From the NCBI GenBank assembly GCA_017882455.1, contig JADGPL010000001.1:62001-126000 (forward strand): a stretch of 64,000 nucleotides of DNA, read 5' to 3'. Source of the DNA: Solirubrobacteraceae bacterium (GTDB lineage Bacteria; Actinomycetota; Thermoleophilia; Solirubrobacterales; Solirubrobacteraceae). Every line of letters begins with the position of its first letter. Position 1 is the first letter of the stretch. Both the position numbers and the translations under genes were made by a program. The notes under the pieces are model-generated. The model did not search any database and was not told the origin of the DNA. It was given only the letters and a program-made list of their open reading frames with translations. Positions 48,371 through 58,083 of the stretch are shown here, one piece after another.

Positions 48371-49303
48371 TCACTCCATGCCGAGGGGTCCGGCAGATTC
48401 GCCGGACAGGAACTGACGCACGAACGGGTTTTCCGATGCGAACAGCTCTTGGGCCGGACCCGATTCGACGATCCGTCCCTTCCACAGCACGGATATGTGC
48501 TCGGCCACCCGCCGTGCGCTCATGATGTCGTGGGTGATCACCACGTAGCAGCCGCCGTTCTCTGCGTGGACTTCCTTGATGAGCTCGCACAGCAGCGCCG
48601 TGCGCACCGGATCGAGACCCGAGTCGGGCTCGTCGAAGAGGACGATGTCGGGTTCGAGGACCAGGGCGCGCGCGAATCCTGCCCGCTTGCGCATACCGCC
48701 GGAGAGCTCGTTGGGCATCTTCTCATTGGCGTTGCCGAGCCCGACCTCGCCCAGACGTCCGTTGACGATCTCGGCGATCTCCTCCTCGCCCTTCTCTGTG
48801 TGCTGGCGCAGCGGGAAGGCGACGTTGTCGTAGAGGTTCATCGAGCCGAACAGCGCTCCGTCCTGGAAGAGGACGCCGAACTTCTTGCGCATGTCGAAGA
48901 GCTCGGCGTCGGGCAGGCTCGGGACCGATCGCCCGTGGACGATCACATCGCCCTCGTCCGGGTAGAGCAGCCCGACGATGTGCTTGATGCACACCGACTT
49001 GCCGGTCCCCGAGGGGCCGAGGATCATCGAGATCTGGCCCTCGGGGATCGCCATGTTCAGGCCGCGCAGCACATGGTTGCGTCCGAAGGACTTGTGCACG
49101 TCTACGAACTCGATCGCATCGGGGGCCGAGGAGGGACGAACGGTGCCGGTGTGGTACTGGAACTCATCGGCTTCCTGCTCCTGCTGGCGGCGGCGGCGCG
49201 AGGCGTCCAGGCGCTCGAAGGTGACCCCGGCGAGATCCCGCTTGCGCGTGTCCCCATCGGGCACCTCTGGCTCGCCCTCCGTTCCTGGTGGCTGATCGGT
49301 CAT
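48371..49303 (-). CDS. Mce/Mla-type ABC transporter ATPase (MlaF-like)
   Basis: A 310-aa ATPase with a 60-residue charged N-terminal extension. Motifs are GPSGTGKSVC, signature LSGGMRKRAGFARAL, Walker B IVLFDEPDSGLDPVR and H-loop VITHD. DPVR and the FQDGALF Q-loop are typical of the MlaF/Mkl group that powers phospholipid or sterol transport with MlaE permeases. ATG at 49303 is 4 nt downstream of the second permease gene. Confidence 0.9.
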   Translation of the reverse strand: MTDQPPGTEGEPEVPDGDTRKRDLAGVTFERLDASRRRRQQEQEADEFQYHTGTVRPSSAPDAIEFVDVHKSFGRNHVLRGLNMAIPEGQISMILGPSGTGKSVCIKHIVGLLYPDEGDVIVHGRSVPSLPDAELFDMRKKFGVLFQDGALFGSMNLYDNVAFPLRQHTEKGEEEIAEIVNGRLGEVGLGNANEKMPNELSGGMRKRAGFARALVLEPDIVLFDEPDSGLDPVRTALLCELIKEVHAENGGCYVVITHDIMSARRVAEHISVLWKGRIVESGPAQELFASENPFVRQFLSGESAGPLGME

Positions 49304-49307
49304 CGCC

Positions 49308-50105
49308 TTACCCCCCGATCGGGGCCCGGGGATTGGCGCCCCAGAAGATCTGGGTGCCGAGCATCCCGATTATGTGCACGAGCACGAGGTTGAGCACCAT
49401 CGACTTGGCCGTGGCCGTGCCCACGCCCACGGGTCCCCCGGAGGCGTTGTAGCCGTAGTAGCAGCCCACGAGCACGATCGCGGTCGCCATGAACATGGCC
49501 TTGATCAGGCTGTAGAGGAAGTCGGGCGGATTCTGGAACTGCCAGAAGATCAGGAAGTAACCGCCCGAGGAGACGGCGCCCACCTGCTGCACCACGGCGA
49601 TGTAGGAGGCGAGGAAGCCGGCGCCGATCGCCGCCAGGTACATGAACGGGAGCACCAGCCATGCCGCCAGCAGGCGCGTGGCGCACAGGAAGGTGACCGA
49701 GTTGATCCCCATGACCTCCAGCGCGTCGATCTCATCCGAGATGCGCATCGCGCCGAGCTCCGCCACGATGCCAGTGCCGACCTTGGCGGCCATCATGTAA
49801 CCGAACGCGTAGGGCACGAGCTCGCGAAGATCGCACCAGGCGGTGAACACCCCTGCATACGCGGGAGCCCCCTGAGCCTCGGTGAAGTAGGCGCCCTCGA
49901 TCCCGCACTCCAGGCCGATGATGAACACCAGCGCCCAGATGATCAGCGTCGAGGAGATGATCAGGATCCCGGACTGACGCAGCGCCTCGCCGAAGAAGCG
50001 AAAGACGCGCAGGCCGTATACGTCGCCGACGACCCTCCCGGTGAACTTGCCGATTTCGCCTGTGGCCGCGAGCCATTCGCGCGGTGCCGCCAGCAGCTCG
50101 TTCAT
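49308..50105 (-). CDS. MlaE/YrbE-family permease, second copy
   Basis: A 265-aa integral membrane protein of the MlaE family. It has GAMRISDEIDALEVMGINSV (the conserved coupling segment) and GYNASGGPVGVGTATAKSMV near the C terminus. The ATG at 50105 overlaps the stop of the first permease gene (TAATG). With the first copy it should form a heterodimer under the MlaF-like ATPase, as YrbEA/B do in mycobacterial Mce systems. Confidence 0.9.
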   Translation of the reverse strand: MNELLAAPREWLAATGEIGKFTGRVVGDVYGLRVFRFFGEALRQSGILIISSTLIIWALVFIIGLECGIEGAYFTEAQGAPAYAGVFTAWCDLRELVPYAFGYMMAAKVGTGIVAELGAMRISDEIDALEVMGINSVTFLCATRLLAAWLVLPFMYLAAIGAGFLASYIAVVQQVGAVSSGGYFLIFWQFQNPPDFLYSLIKAMFMATAIVLVGCYYGYNASGGPVGVGTATAKSMVLNLVLVHIIGMLGTQIFWGANPRAPIGG

Positions 50106-50911
50106 TACTTGATCACCAGGATCTGGGGGTGGGTGGCCAGCAGCGTCTGGGTGAACACGTAGTCGAAGGAGAAGATCGCCAGGAATGCGATCACGACCGC
50201 CTGGTTGACCGCCCGCCCCACGCCCTCGGCGCCGCCCGAGGCGGTCATGCCCTTGTAGCAGCAGACGATCGCGATGATCGCCCCGAAGATCGTCGTCTTC
50301 AACACCGATCCCCACAGGTCGGTGGTCGAGGCGTTGGCGAACAGCGTCGCCCAGAACGGACCGAGCGGCTGGCCGTTGACGAGCTCGGCGATGATCCCGC
50401 CGAAGATCCCGAACAGCAGCGCGTAGATGTCGAACAGGCCGGTCACGACCATCAGCGCGAGGAAGCGCGGGACCACGAGGTTCTTGACCGGATCGACTCC
50501 AAGCACCTGCAGGGCGTCGAGCTCCTCGCGAATCTTGCGCGCCCCCAGGTCCGCGGTTATGGCCGTGCCGGCCACCCCCGCGAGCACGATCGCGGTCACG
50601 TTCGGGCCGATCTCGCGGACGGAGGCCAGGATGAAGAAGCCGCCCAGTCGGTCCAGCGCGCCGAAGATGGTCAGGAAGTTCGCGGCCTGCAGCCCGGGCG
50701 CCCCGTAACAGATGGCCACGGTCGAGACCAGCAGGGGAAACCAGCAGAGGCGCAGCGCGAAGAGGAACTGCGAGACGAACTCGCCGCCGTAGGGGTAGGG
50801 CGGGCGCAGGGCCGAGGAGATCGTCCTGCCCGTGAGGATCATCATGTCCCCCACTTCCTCGAGCAGGTTCCTCGTCGGGAAGTACACCCGCTCGGCTGCG
50901 CTGCGAACCAT
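50105..50911 (-). CDS. MlaE/YrbE-family permease, first copy
   Basis: A 268-aa membrane protein. The coupling segment is GARKIREELDALQVLGVDPV and the C-terminal signature is YKGMTASGGAEGVGRAVNQAVV. The ATG at 50911 follows a GGGAG site; longer frames extend through the divergent lipoprotein gene and are not real. It is the first gene of the seven-gene minus-strand operon. No MCE-domain substrate-binding gene is present in the operon. Confidence 0.9.
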   Translation of the reverse strand: MVRSAAERVYFPTRNLLEEVGDMMILTGRTISSALRPPYPYGGEFVSQFLFALRLCWFPLLVSTVAICYGAPGLQAANFLTIFGALDRLGGFFILASVREIGPNVTAIVLAGVAGTAITADLGARKIREELDALQVLGVDPVKNLVVPRFLALMVVTGLFDIYALLFGIFGGIIAELVNGQPLGPFWATLFANASTTDLWGSVLKTTIFGAIIAIVCCYKGMTASGGAEGVGRAVNQAVVIAFLAIFSFDYVFTQTLLATHPQILVIK

Positions 50912-51049
50912 CTCTCCCAACCCCTCCTCGGGTAGCGGTCGACCTCGCTGAACTCTACGACATGCACCCCGGGCGAGCCACCGCCACCGCCAGAGGCGCA
51001 TCCGCCCCCGCTCGCCCGGCGCCAGCCCCACTGGTATCGTGGCGCGATC

Positions 51050-51745
51050 GTGAGGGGAGGGCCCAGAGTCTTCGGTGTCGGTCGGCGTCTGGCGCGCGGC
51101 GAGCTCTTCCAAGCGCCAAGGGCGCTCGCGCTCGCGACGGCCGCGGGCGCAGCTCTGCTGGCGACAGGTTGCGGCGGCGGCACCCGTCAGGACGCGGGCG
51201 AAGCGAGCGGCACGTTCGAGATGAAGGTGCTCCACGCCAGCTTCCCGAGCACCCAGGCGGTGGCTCGTCCCGCGAGCATGGTGCTGCAGGTGCGAAACAC
51301 GGGCTCGCGGGCGGTACGCAACGTGGCCGTGACCGTGGACTCTTTTAACTACATCGAGAAATTCCCCGACCTGGCCGCCAACAAGCGTCCGATCTGGGCG
51401 ATCGAACAGGGCCCCGGCGCAATCGCCAGACCGCCGGTGGAAACGCAGGAAGTGAGCATCCCGGGGGGCGGCCAGACGGCATACCTCAACACCTGGGCGC
51501 TGGGGCGCCTGGCAGCGGGCCGCACCGCGACGTTCGCATGGAAGGTCGTCCCCGTCAAGCCAGGCACGTACACGGTGCACTTCGCCGTGGACGCGGGCCT
51601 CGCGAGCAAGGCCAAGGCGCGGCTGGCGTCGGGGGGAGCGGCCAGCGGCAGCTTCACGGTCAAGATCGCCGGTGCTCCGCCTACGACGCACGTCGACCCG
51701 AACACCGGGCGCATAACAGCCGGCACCTACCCCGCCGGTCCCTAG
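51050..51745 (+). CDS. Lipoprotein with Ig-like domain, unknown
   Basis: A 231-aa protein. An N-terminal basic stretch and hydrophobic segment end in the lipobox LLATGCGGG near residue 41. A beta-rich domain follows (MVLQVRNTGSRAVRNVAVTV, then GRTATFAWKVVPVKPGTYTV), like CARDB-type adhesive or binding folds. The tail is Thr/Pro/Gly-rich. The start is GTG at 51050, 9 nt after TATCGT. It is divergent from the MlaE operon, with 138 nt between, and may be an envelope partner. Confidence 0.65.
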   Translation: MRGGPRVFGVGRRLARGELFQAPRALALATAAGAALLATGCGGGTRQDAGEASGTFEMKVLHASFPSTQAVARPASMVLQVRNTGSRAVRNVAVTVDSFNYIEKFPDLAANKRPIWAIEQGPGAIARPPVETQEVSIPGGGQTAYLNTWALGRLAAGRTATFAWKVVPVKPGTYTVHFAVDAGLASKAKARLASGGAASGSFTVKIAGAPPTTHVDPNTGRITAGTYPAGP

Positions 51746-51840
51746 CGCACGCCGTTCGAGGGCACCGGCGTTTGGCCCGGTGTCGAAAGAAGCGGCCGTC
51801 GATTTCGCCATTCGGTGATCCCCTTCGGCCTGCTTGGGAC

Positions 51841-51846
51841 TACGAT
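51841..51846 (+). promoter_or_regulatory. Putative -10 of the glutamine synthetase promoter
   Basis: TACGAT in the 171-nt gap upstream of the gene. It gives a leader of about 65 nt containing AGGAGG, 14 nt before the ATG, which is a longer spacing than usual. Confidence 0.3.
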
Positions 51847-51916
51847 TGCTTCGGCCCTGCCCCTCGTCGGAGCCAGGAGCACCCACCCTTTTCTCCAGGA
51901 GGAATCGACCGAGCCC

Positions 51917-54073
51917 ATGCCCAGGACCCGTCAGCAGAACGTCACCGCCGCCCAGTGGAGCGCCAACGGAGCCGCGCTCGGCTCGCCTGACCTGACCATC
52001 GCGGACAACCAGGTCTTCGGCGCCAACGTCTTCTCGGCCACCGTCCAGCGCCAGCGACTCCCCAAGCACGTGTACAAGGCGCTGCAGCGAACGCTGGCGC
52101 GCGGCGAGGCGCTCGACACCTCGCTCGCCGACGCGGTCGCCCAGGCGATGAAGGAATGGGCGATGGAGAAGGGCGCCACCCACTACACCCACTGGTTCCA
52201 GCCCTTGACCGGGTCGACCGCTGAGAAGCACGACTCCTTCTACGCCCCCGCCGGCGACGGCACGGCCATCGCCGAGTTCTCCGGCAAGGAGCTGATCCAG
52301 GGCGAGCCCGACGCGTCCTCGTTTCCGACCGGCGGCATTCGCGCGACCTTCGAGGCCCGCGGCTACACGGCCTGGGACCCGACCAGCCCGGCGTTCGTGC
52401 TGGAGAACCCGAATGGCGCCCTGCTGTGCATCCCCACCGCGTTCACGTCATGGACCGGCGAGGCGCTCGACCACAAGATCCCGCTGCTGCGCTCGATGGA
52501 CGCCCTCTCTGGCGCGGCCGTCAGGGCGCTGGACCTGCTCGGGGTGGAGGACGCCTCGCGGGTCTTCACGACGACCGGCTGCGAGCAGGAGTACTTCCTG
52601 ATCGACGAGCAGTACTTCTTCGAACGTCCGGACCTGCTGACTACCGGGCGCACCCTCTTCGGCGCCAAACCCCCGAAGGGCCACGAGCTGGACGACCACT
52701 ACTTCGGCTCGATCCCCGAGCGGGTCCTCGCGTACATGCTCGAGGTCGAGCTCGAGCTGGCAAAGCTCGGCATCCCGATCAAGACGCGCCACAACGAGGT
52801 GGCTCCCAACCAGTTCGAGGTCGCGCCGATCTTCGAGAACTCGAATGTCGGCTCGGACCATCAGATGGTCACGATGCAGATCATGCAGAACACGGCACGC
52901 CGCTACGGCCTCGTGTGCCTTCTGCACGAGAAGCCCTTTGCCGGCGTCAACGGCTCGGGCAAGCACAACAACTGGTCGATGGGCACCGACACGGGCCTGA
53001 ACCTGCTGGACCCGGGCGACACCCCGGCCGAGAACCTCCAGTTCCTGTTCTTCTGCGCCGCCGTCATCCAGGCGGTCAACAAGCACCAGGCTCTGCTGCG
53101 CGCCTCGATCGCCAGCGCCGGCCAGGACCATCGCCTGGGCGCCAACGAGGCGCCGCCGGCGATCATCTCGATCTTCATGGGCGCTGAGCTAGAGAAGGTC
53201 TTCACCGCGATCGAGGCCGGCAAAGTGCAGCCCTCGAAGCCCGGGTCGTTCCTCGGCCTCGGCACGCCCGTGCTGCCGTCGCTGCCGCTGCATGGAGGCG
53301 ACCGCAACCGCACCAGCCCATTCGCGTTCACAGGCAACAAGTTCGAGTTCCGCGCACTCGGCTCGCAAGCCTCGCCGGCGTGGCCCAACACGGTGCTGAA
53401 CACGATCGTCGCCGAAGCGGTCGACGAGCTCACCGACAAGCTGGGGAGCGCCCTGAAAGGCTCTGGTGCCACGCTCGAGAAGGCCGTCACCACAGTCGTC
53501 AAGGACGTGTGGGCCGCAAACAAGCAGATCGTCTTCGACGGCGACGGCTACTCCGAGGCATGGCACAAAGAGGCCGAGAAGCGGGGGCTCGCAAACCTGC
53601 GCACCACGCCCGATGCGCTTCCGTGGCTCATCGAGAAATCGACCGTGGCCGCCTTCAAGAAATACAAGGTCCTCTCAAAGCGCGAGCTCGAGTCTCGCTA
53701 CGAGGTCTTCACCGAGCAGTACGTGATCAACATCAACATCGAGGCCGAGACGGCCGCCTCGATCGGCCGCACGATGGTGCTTCCGGCTACGGTCAGGTAC
53801 CTCAACGAACTTCGGGCGAGCGGCCTCGAGGACCTCGTCGGCGAGGTCGAGCCACTGATCAAAGAGCTCCACTTCGCGCAGCTGAAGCTCGAGGACGCCA
53901 ACCTCGACGAGAACCACCCGGATGCCGCGATCATGAAGGAGGCGCTCTACATGCGCGACACCGTCATTCCCGCCATGGAAGACGTCCGCGACGTGGCCGA
54001 CCGCCTCGAGAAGCTCGTCGCCGACGACCTCTGGCCGCTGCCGAAGTACTCGGAGATGCTCTTCATCAAGTAG
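51917..54073 (+). CDS. glnN: Glutamine synthetase type III
   Basis: A 718-aa enzyme, typical GSIII length, forming Gln from Glu and ammonia with ATP. Signatures seen are [22 protein letters not shown] (metal Glu), [33 protein letters not shown] and the C-terminal helical region found only in type III enzymes. GSIII is not controlled by adenylylation as GSI is. The start is ATG at 51917; an upstream frame has no plausible start near the AGGAGG. It stands alone, with no ammonium transporter or PII gene nearby. Confidence 0.95.
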   Translation: MPRTRQQNVTAAQWSANGAALGSPDLTIADNQVFGANVFSATVQRQRLPKHVYKALQRTLARGEALDTSLADAVAQAMKEWAMEKGATHYTHWFQPLTGSTAEKHDSFYAPAGDGTAIAEFSGKELIQGEPDASSFPTGGIRATFEARGYTAWDPTSPAFVLENPNGALLCIPTAFTSWTGEALDHKIPLLRSMDALSGAAVRALDLLGVEDASRVFTTTGCEQEYFLIDEQYFFERPDLLTTGRTLFGAKPPKGHELDDHYFGSIPERVLAYMLEVELELAKLGIPIKTRHNEVAPNQFEVAPIFENSNVGSDHQMVTMQIMQNTARRYGLVCLLHEKPFAGVNGSGKHNNWSMGTDTGLNLLDPGDTPAENLQFLFFCAAVIQAVNKHQALLRASIASAGQDHRLGANEAPPAIISIFMGAELEKVFTAIEAGKVQPSKPGSFLGLGTPVLPSLPLHGGDRNRTSPFAFTGNKFEFRALGSQASPAWPNTVLNTIVAEAVDELTDKLGSALKGSGATLEKAVTTVVKDVWAANKQIVFDGDGYSEAWHKEAEKRGLANLRTTPDALPWLIEKSTVAAFKKYKVLSKRELESRYEVFTEQYVININIEAETAASIGRTMVLPATVRYLNELRASGLEDLVGEVEPLIKELHFAQLKLEDANLDENHPDAAIMKEALYMRDTVIPAMEDVRDVADRLEKLVADDLWPLPKYSEMLFIK

Positions 54074-54178
54074 CGCCCAACGCAGTGCATGGCCCGGGCG
54101 CTCTCGGATGGGCGTCGGGCCGTGTGTCGTGGCAGCCGTGGCAGGGTCATCTGACGGTCGACCACACTCCTCGCGACT

Positions 54179-54202
54179 GCTGTATCACCATGGTCATACA
54201 GC
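54179..54202. promoter_or_regulatory. Palindromic operator-like site, copy 2 (upstream of metH)
   Basis: The core TGTATCACCATGGTCATACA (54181-54200) is flanked by GC on both sides. It is a 24-bp palindrome with mismatches only at one symmetric pair. It shares 16 of 20 core positions with the site at the sirtuin start (7736-7755). It lies 78 nt before metH. The rest of the gap 54074-54280 holds no gene I can support. Confidence 0.6.
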
Positions 54203-54268
54203 AAGCTGGGAGGCACATTCGACCATCCGCGCCCACCGCTGCCCCGTCGTCCAGCTTCCGATCGCAGC

Positions 54269-54274
54269 TAGCAT
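54269..54274 (+). promoter_or_regulatory. -10 element of the metH promoter (leaderless)
   Basis: TAGCAT is 6 nt before the metH ATG, so the mRNA probably begins at or next to the start codon. The palindrome 70 nt upstream would then lie upstream of the core promoter, compatible with activation or looped repression. Confidence 0.45.
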
Positions 54275-54280
54275 GGATAG

Positions 54281-57200
54281 ATGGCCCGCGACTACCTGAA
54301 GGCGATCTCCGAGCACGTCGTGGTCTACGACGGCGGGATGGGCGCCACGCTGGAGCAGTTCGAGCTCACCAGCGAGGATTATGGCGGCCTGCCGGGGAAG
54401 TGTCACGAGGCGCTCGTGCTCAACCGTCCGGACGTGATCGAGGGCGTGCACAGCTCGATGCTGGAGGCCGGCGCCGAAGTGCTCGAGACCGACACCTTCC
54501 AGGCCTCGCGGATCAAGCTCGAGGAGTGGGGTCTCGCGGATTACACCGTCGAGATCAACACCAAGGCGGCCGAAATCGCGCGCAGGGCCGCCGGCGAGAG
54601 CCGCTTCGTCGCCGGCTCGATCGGCCCGACGGGCTACCTGCCCGCGTCCGAGGACCCCTCGCTCGGCCAGATCCGCTTCGGCGAGCTCGTCGCGGTCTTC
54701 ACGGAGCAGGCCGAGGGCCTGATCGACGGAGGCGCCGACCTGCTGATCATCGAGACGGCGCAGGACATCCTCGAGGTCAAGGCCGCCGTCTTCGGCGCCC
54801 GCGCGGCCTTCAAGAGCACTGGGCGCACGCTGCCGATCCACACATCCGTCTCGCTGCTGCCCAACGGCGGCAAGATGCTGCTCGGCACAGACATCTCGGC
54901 GGTGCTGACCACACTCGAGGCCCTGAAGGTGGATGTGATCGGCCTGAACTGCTCCACCGGCCCCGAGGACATGCGCGACGCGATCCGCTTCCTGGGCGAG
55001 AACTGCCCCGTGCCGGTCGCGTGCATCCCCAACGCGGGCCTGCCGCTGCAGGGACCGGACGGCGAGACGATCTTTCCCGAGCGGCCCGAACCGCTGGCGG
55101 AGGCGCTGAAGGAGTTCGTGGAGCGCTACGGCGTGGGCATCGTCGGCGGCTGCTGCGGGACGACACCTGCCCACATCGCCGCGATCGTGGAGCGGGTCGG
55201 CGGACGCGGGGTCCAGCCCCGTCCGGCGCCGCGACCACCGCACCTGTCCTCGATGATCGCCTCGATCACGCTGACGCAGGAGCCGGCGCCGACGATGGTC
55301 GGCGAGCGGGTCAACTCGCAGGGCTCGCGCAAGGCCAAGGAGCTGCTGCTGGCCGATGACTACGACGGCCTGCTGCAGATCGCCGAGGACCAGGTCTCCG
55401 GGGGTGCGCACGTGCTGGACCTGTGCGTGGCCCTGACCGAGCGCAGCGACGAGGACGAACAGATGCGCCTGGTGGCCAAGAAGGTCTCGCTCACCCAGCC
55501 CGCACCGATCCAGATCGATTCGACGGAGCCGGAGGTGATCGAACGCGCGCTCGAGCAGATCCCCGGCCGGGCGATCGTCAACTCGGTCAACCTCGAGGCC
55601 GGCCGCGACAAGCTCGACCGCGTGGTGCCGGTCGCGCTCGCGCACGGCGCGGCGCTGATCGCGCTGACGATCGACGAGGTGGGGATGGCCAAGACGGCCG
55701 AGCGCAAGGTCGAGATCGCCAAGCGCATCCGCGATCTCTGCTGCGAGGAGCACGGGCTCGACCCGGAGCTCCTGATCTTCGACTGCCTCACCTTCACGCT
55801 GACCACGGGCGATGAGGAGTGGCGTCCCTCGGCGGTGGAGACGATCGCTGGAATCAAAGCCATCAAGGAGCAGATCCCGTCCGTGAAGACCTCGCTCGGA
55901 GTCTCGAATGTCTCCTTCGGCGTCTCCCCGGGAGCGCGGGCGGTCCTCAACTCGGTCTTCCTGCACCACTGCGTGGACGCGGGCCTGGACCTGGCGATGG
56001 TCAACCCCAACCACATCACCCCCTACTCCGAGATCTCAGACGTCGAGCGCGAGCTGGCCGACGACCTCGTCTTCAACCGCCGCGAGGACGCGCTCGAGCG
56101 CTTCATCGCCCACTTCGAGGCGAAAGGCGAGGAGGAGACTCAGAGCGCCGCCGACCCCACCGAGGGGATGGAGCCGGAGGAGGCCCTGCACTTCCACATC
56201 CTGCGCCGCCGCAAGGAGGGCGTGGAGGACTGGATCGACCGCAGCGTGGAGAAGATCGGCGCGGTGCCCACGCTCAACGAGGTGCTGCTGCCGGCGATGA
56301 AAGAGGTCGGCGACAAGTTCGGCGCCGGCGAACTGATCCTGCCGTTCGTGCTGCAGTCGGCCGAGGTCATGAAGAAGGCCGTCGCCCAGCTCGAGAAATA
56401 CCTCGACAAGATCGAGGGCTACACCAAGGGCACCGTCGTCCTGGCAACCGTGTTCGGGGACGTGCACGACATCGGCAAGTCGCTCGTCAACACGATCCTC
56501 ACGAACAACGGTTACACCGTTGTCGACCTCGGCAAGCAGGTCCCGATCCAGACCATCCTCGACGCCGCCGTCGAGCACGAGGCCACGGCGATCGGGCTGA
56601 GCGCGCTGCTGGTATCGACATCCAAGCAGATGCCGGCGTGCATCCAGGAGCTGCACTCCAAGAAGCTCGACTATCCGGTGCTGATCGGCGGCGCGGCCAT
56701 CAACCGAGCGTTCTCCTTCCGCGCGCTCTACCCGGGCGGCAAGGACTCAGACGAGCTGTATGAGCCCGGCGTCTTCTACTGCAAGGACGCCTTCGAGGGC
56801 CTGGCCGTGATGGACCAGCTGATCGACGAGGAGGCCCACGGCGCGCTCGTGGAGAAGCTGCGCGCGGGCGCCACCGCCTTTCGCGAAAAGGGCGAGGCGC
56901 CTGTCGAGGAGGTCAACCTCGCCGATGACTCGGTCCGCTCGCCGGCGCACACGGACGTGCCCGTGCCCACCCCGCCCTTCTGGGGAGTGCGCGAGGTCGA
57001 GGTCGACCTCGACGAGGTCTACACGCACCTCGACACCCACGTCCTGTTCAAGCTGCACTGGGGCGGGCGCGGCGTCAAAGGCGAGGCCTGGCAGACGCTG
57101 CTGCGCGATGACTTTCGCCCGCGCCTGGAGCGCATGTGGAAAGAGCAGAGCTATCTGCGCCCGCGCGCGCTGCTCGGCTTCTTCCCCTGTTACTCACTCG

Positions 57201-57889
57201 GCAACGACATCGTCGTGCTCGACCCCGAGGATCGCACCACCGAGCTGACCCGCTTCGTCTGCCCGCGCCAACCGAAGGGCGACCGCATCTGCCTGGCCGA
57301 CTTCTTCCGCCCGGGGATCGACGGCCAGCCGCCGGAGGAGCTCGACGTGATCGCGGTGCAGGCGGTGACGGTGGGCTCGGAGGTCACCGAGCTGATGGCC
57401 AAGCTGGAGACCGACGGCGAGTTCGCAGAGCAGCTGTTCGTCCACGGGCTGGGCGTGCAGACGGCCGAGGGCCTGGCCGAGTGGCTGCACGCACGTGCCA
57501 GGGAGATGCTCTCGATCGGCGCCACGCAGGGCCGGCGCTACTCGTGGGGCTACCCCGCGGTCCCAGAGCAGGCAGAGCACCTGAAGGTCGAGAAGCTCCT
57601 CGGTCTCTCGCGAATAGGGATGTCGATCACCGACGGCTATGCGCCCGAGCCCGAGCAGTCGACGCTCGCGCTCGTGGCCCACCACCCTCAGGCGATCTAC
57701 TTCGGCACCCGCCAGGGACGGCTGCTGCCCGACGGCTCGCCCGACGACGTCATCCGCGGATCGAACCGCGACCCCTCGCTGTTCGGCGAGCTGGACGACG
57801 AGGATCCGCCGGAGGGGGCTGTGGAAGGCGAGGACCCTCCACAGGGGAGGGCAGGCGAGCCCGCGATGGCGAGCGAGGGCGCTTCGTAG
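54281..57889 (+). CDS. metH: Cobalamin-dependent methionine synthase
   Basis: A 1202-aa four-module enzyme. The homocysteine domain (about 1-310) has zinc ligands in GLNCSTGP and GGCCGTTP. The methyltetrahydrofolate domain is at about 325-610 (GERVNSQGSRKAKEL, NPNHITPYSEI). The cobalamin domain at about 650-880 has the lower-ligand motif DVHDIGKSLV and GLSALLVSTSK. The activation domain at about 890-1160 contains RYSWGYPAVPEQAEH for AdoMet-dependent reactivation. The acidic Pro/Gly tail is dispensable. ATG 54281 follows a -10 hexamer by 6 nt. It remakes Met from homocysteine and frees THF. No B12 riboswitch was found upstream. Confidence 0.97.
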   Translation: MARDYLKAISEHVVVYDGGMGATLEQFELTSEDYGGLPGKCHEALVLNRPDVIEGVHSSMLEAGAEVLETDTFQASRIKLEEWGLADYTVEINTKAAEIARRAAGESRFVAGSIGPTGYLPASEDPSLGQIRFGELVAVFTEQAEGLIDGGADLLIIETAQDILEVKAAVFGARAAFKSTGRTLPIHTSVSLLPNGGKMLLGTDISAVLTTLEALKVDVIGLNCSTGPEDMRDAIRFLGENCPVPVACIPNAGLPLQGPDGETIFPERPEPLAEALKEFVERYGVGIVGGCCGTTPAHIAAIVERVGGRGVQPRPAPRPPHLSSMIASITLTQEPAPTMVGERVNSQGSRKAKELLLADDYDGLLQIAEDQVSGGAHVLDLCVALTERSDEDEQMRLVAKKVSLTQPAPIQIDSTEPEVIERALEQIPGRAIVNSVNLEAGRDKLDRVVPVALAHGAALIALTIDEVGMAKTAERKVEIAKRIRDLCCEEHGLDPELLIFDCLTFTLTTGDEEWRPSAVETIAGIKAIKEQIPSVKTSLGVSNVSFGVSPGARAVLNSVFLHHCVDAGLDLAMVNPNHITPYSEISDVERELADDLVFNRREDALERFIAHFEAKGEEETQSAADPTEGMEPEEALHFHILRRRKEGVEDWIDRSVEKIGAVPTLNEVLLPAMKEVGDKFGAGELILPFVLQSAEVMKKAVAQLEKYLDKIEGYTKGTVVLATVFGDVHDIGKSLVNTILTNNGYTVVDLGKQVPIQTILDAAVEHEATAIGLSALLVSTSKQMPACIQELHSKKLDYPVLIGGAAINRAFSFRALYPGGKDSDELYEPGVFYCKDAFEGLAVMDQLIDEEAHGALVEKLRAGATAFREKGEAPVEEVNLADDSVRSPAHTDVPVPTPPFWGVREVEVDLDEVYTHLDTHVLFKLHWGGRGVKGEAWQTLLRDDFRPRLERMWKEQSYLRPRALLGFFPCYSLGNDIVVLDPEDRTTELTRFVCPRQPKGDRICLADFFRPGIDGQPPEELDVIAVQAVTVGSEVTELMAKLETDGEFAEQLFVHGLGVQTAEGLAEWLHARAREMLSIGATQGRRYSWGYPAVPEQAEHLKVEKLLGLSRIGMSITDGYAPEPEQSTLALVAHHPQAIYFGTRQGRLLPDGSPDDVIRGSNRDPSLFGELDDEDPPEGAVEGEDPPQGRAGEPAMASEGAS

Positions 57890-58083
57890 CGCAGCCTGGC
57901 CAGCTCCAGGCGAACGAGCCTGACATCGACAAGGCTGAGCCGCGAATCGGCTTCACGCCCACGGGCAGGACGATGCGCAAACGGCTGGCGCCTCTCCGGT
58001 GACACGCTCTGAAAGCTCCCCACGGCCCGGCTATCGGCCGCGCGCCGACCCGACTGAAGCCCTGCAAGCCCGGCCGGTGGACG

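Noticed and set aside
50912-52231. N-terminal extension of the first MlaE permease frame through the lipoprotein and glutamine synthetase genes
   Set aside because: The permease family begins near ATG 50911 with a ribosome site; the extension is antisense to real genes.
54194-56014. Long minus-strand frame opposite metH
   Set aside because: Low-complexity Arg/His/Asp/Leu sequence typical of a shadow frame in high-GC DNA; metH fully explains the region.
57890-58083. Gap after metH examined for a terminator or small gene
   Set aside because: No hairpin with T-run and no frame with a credible start was found.
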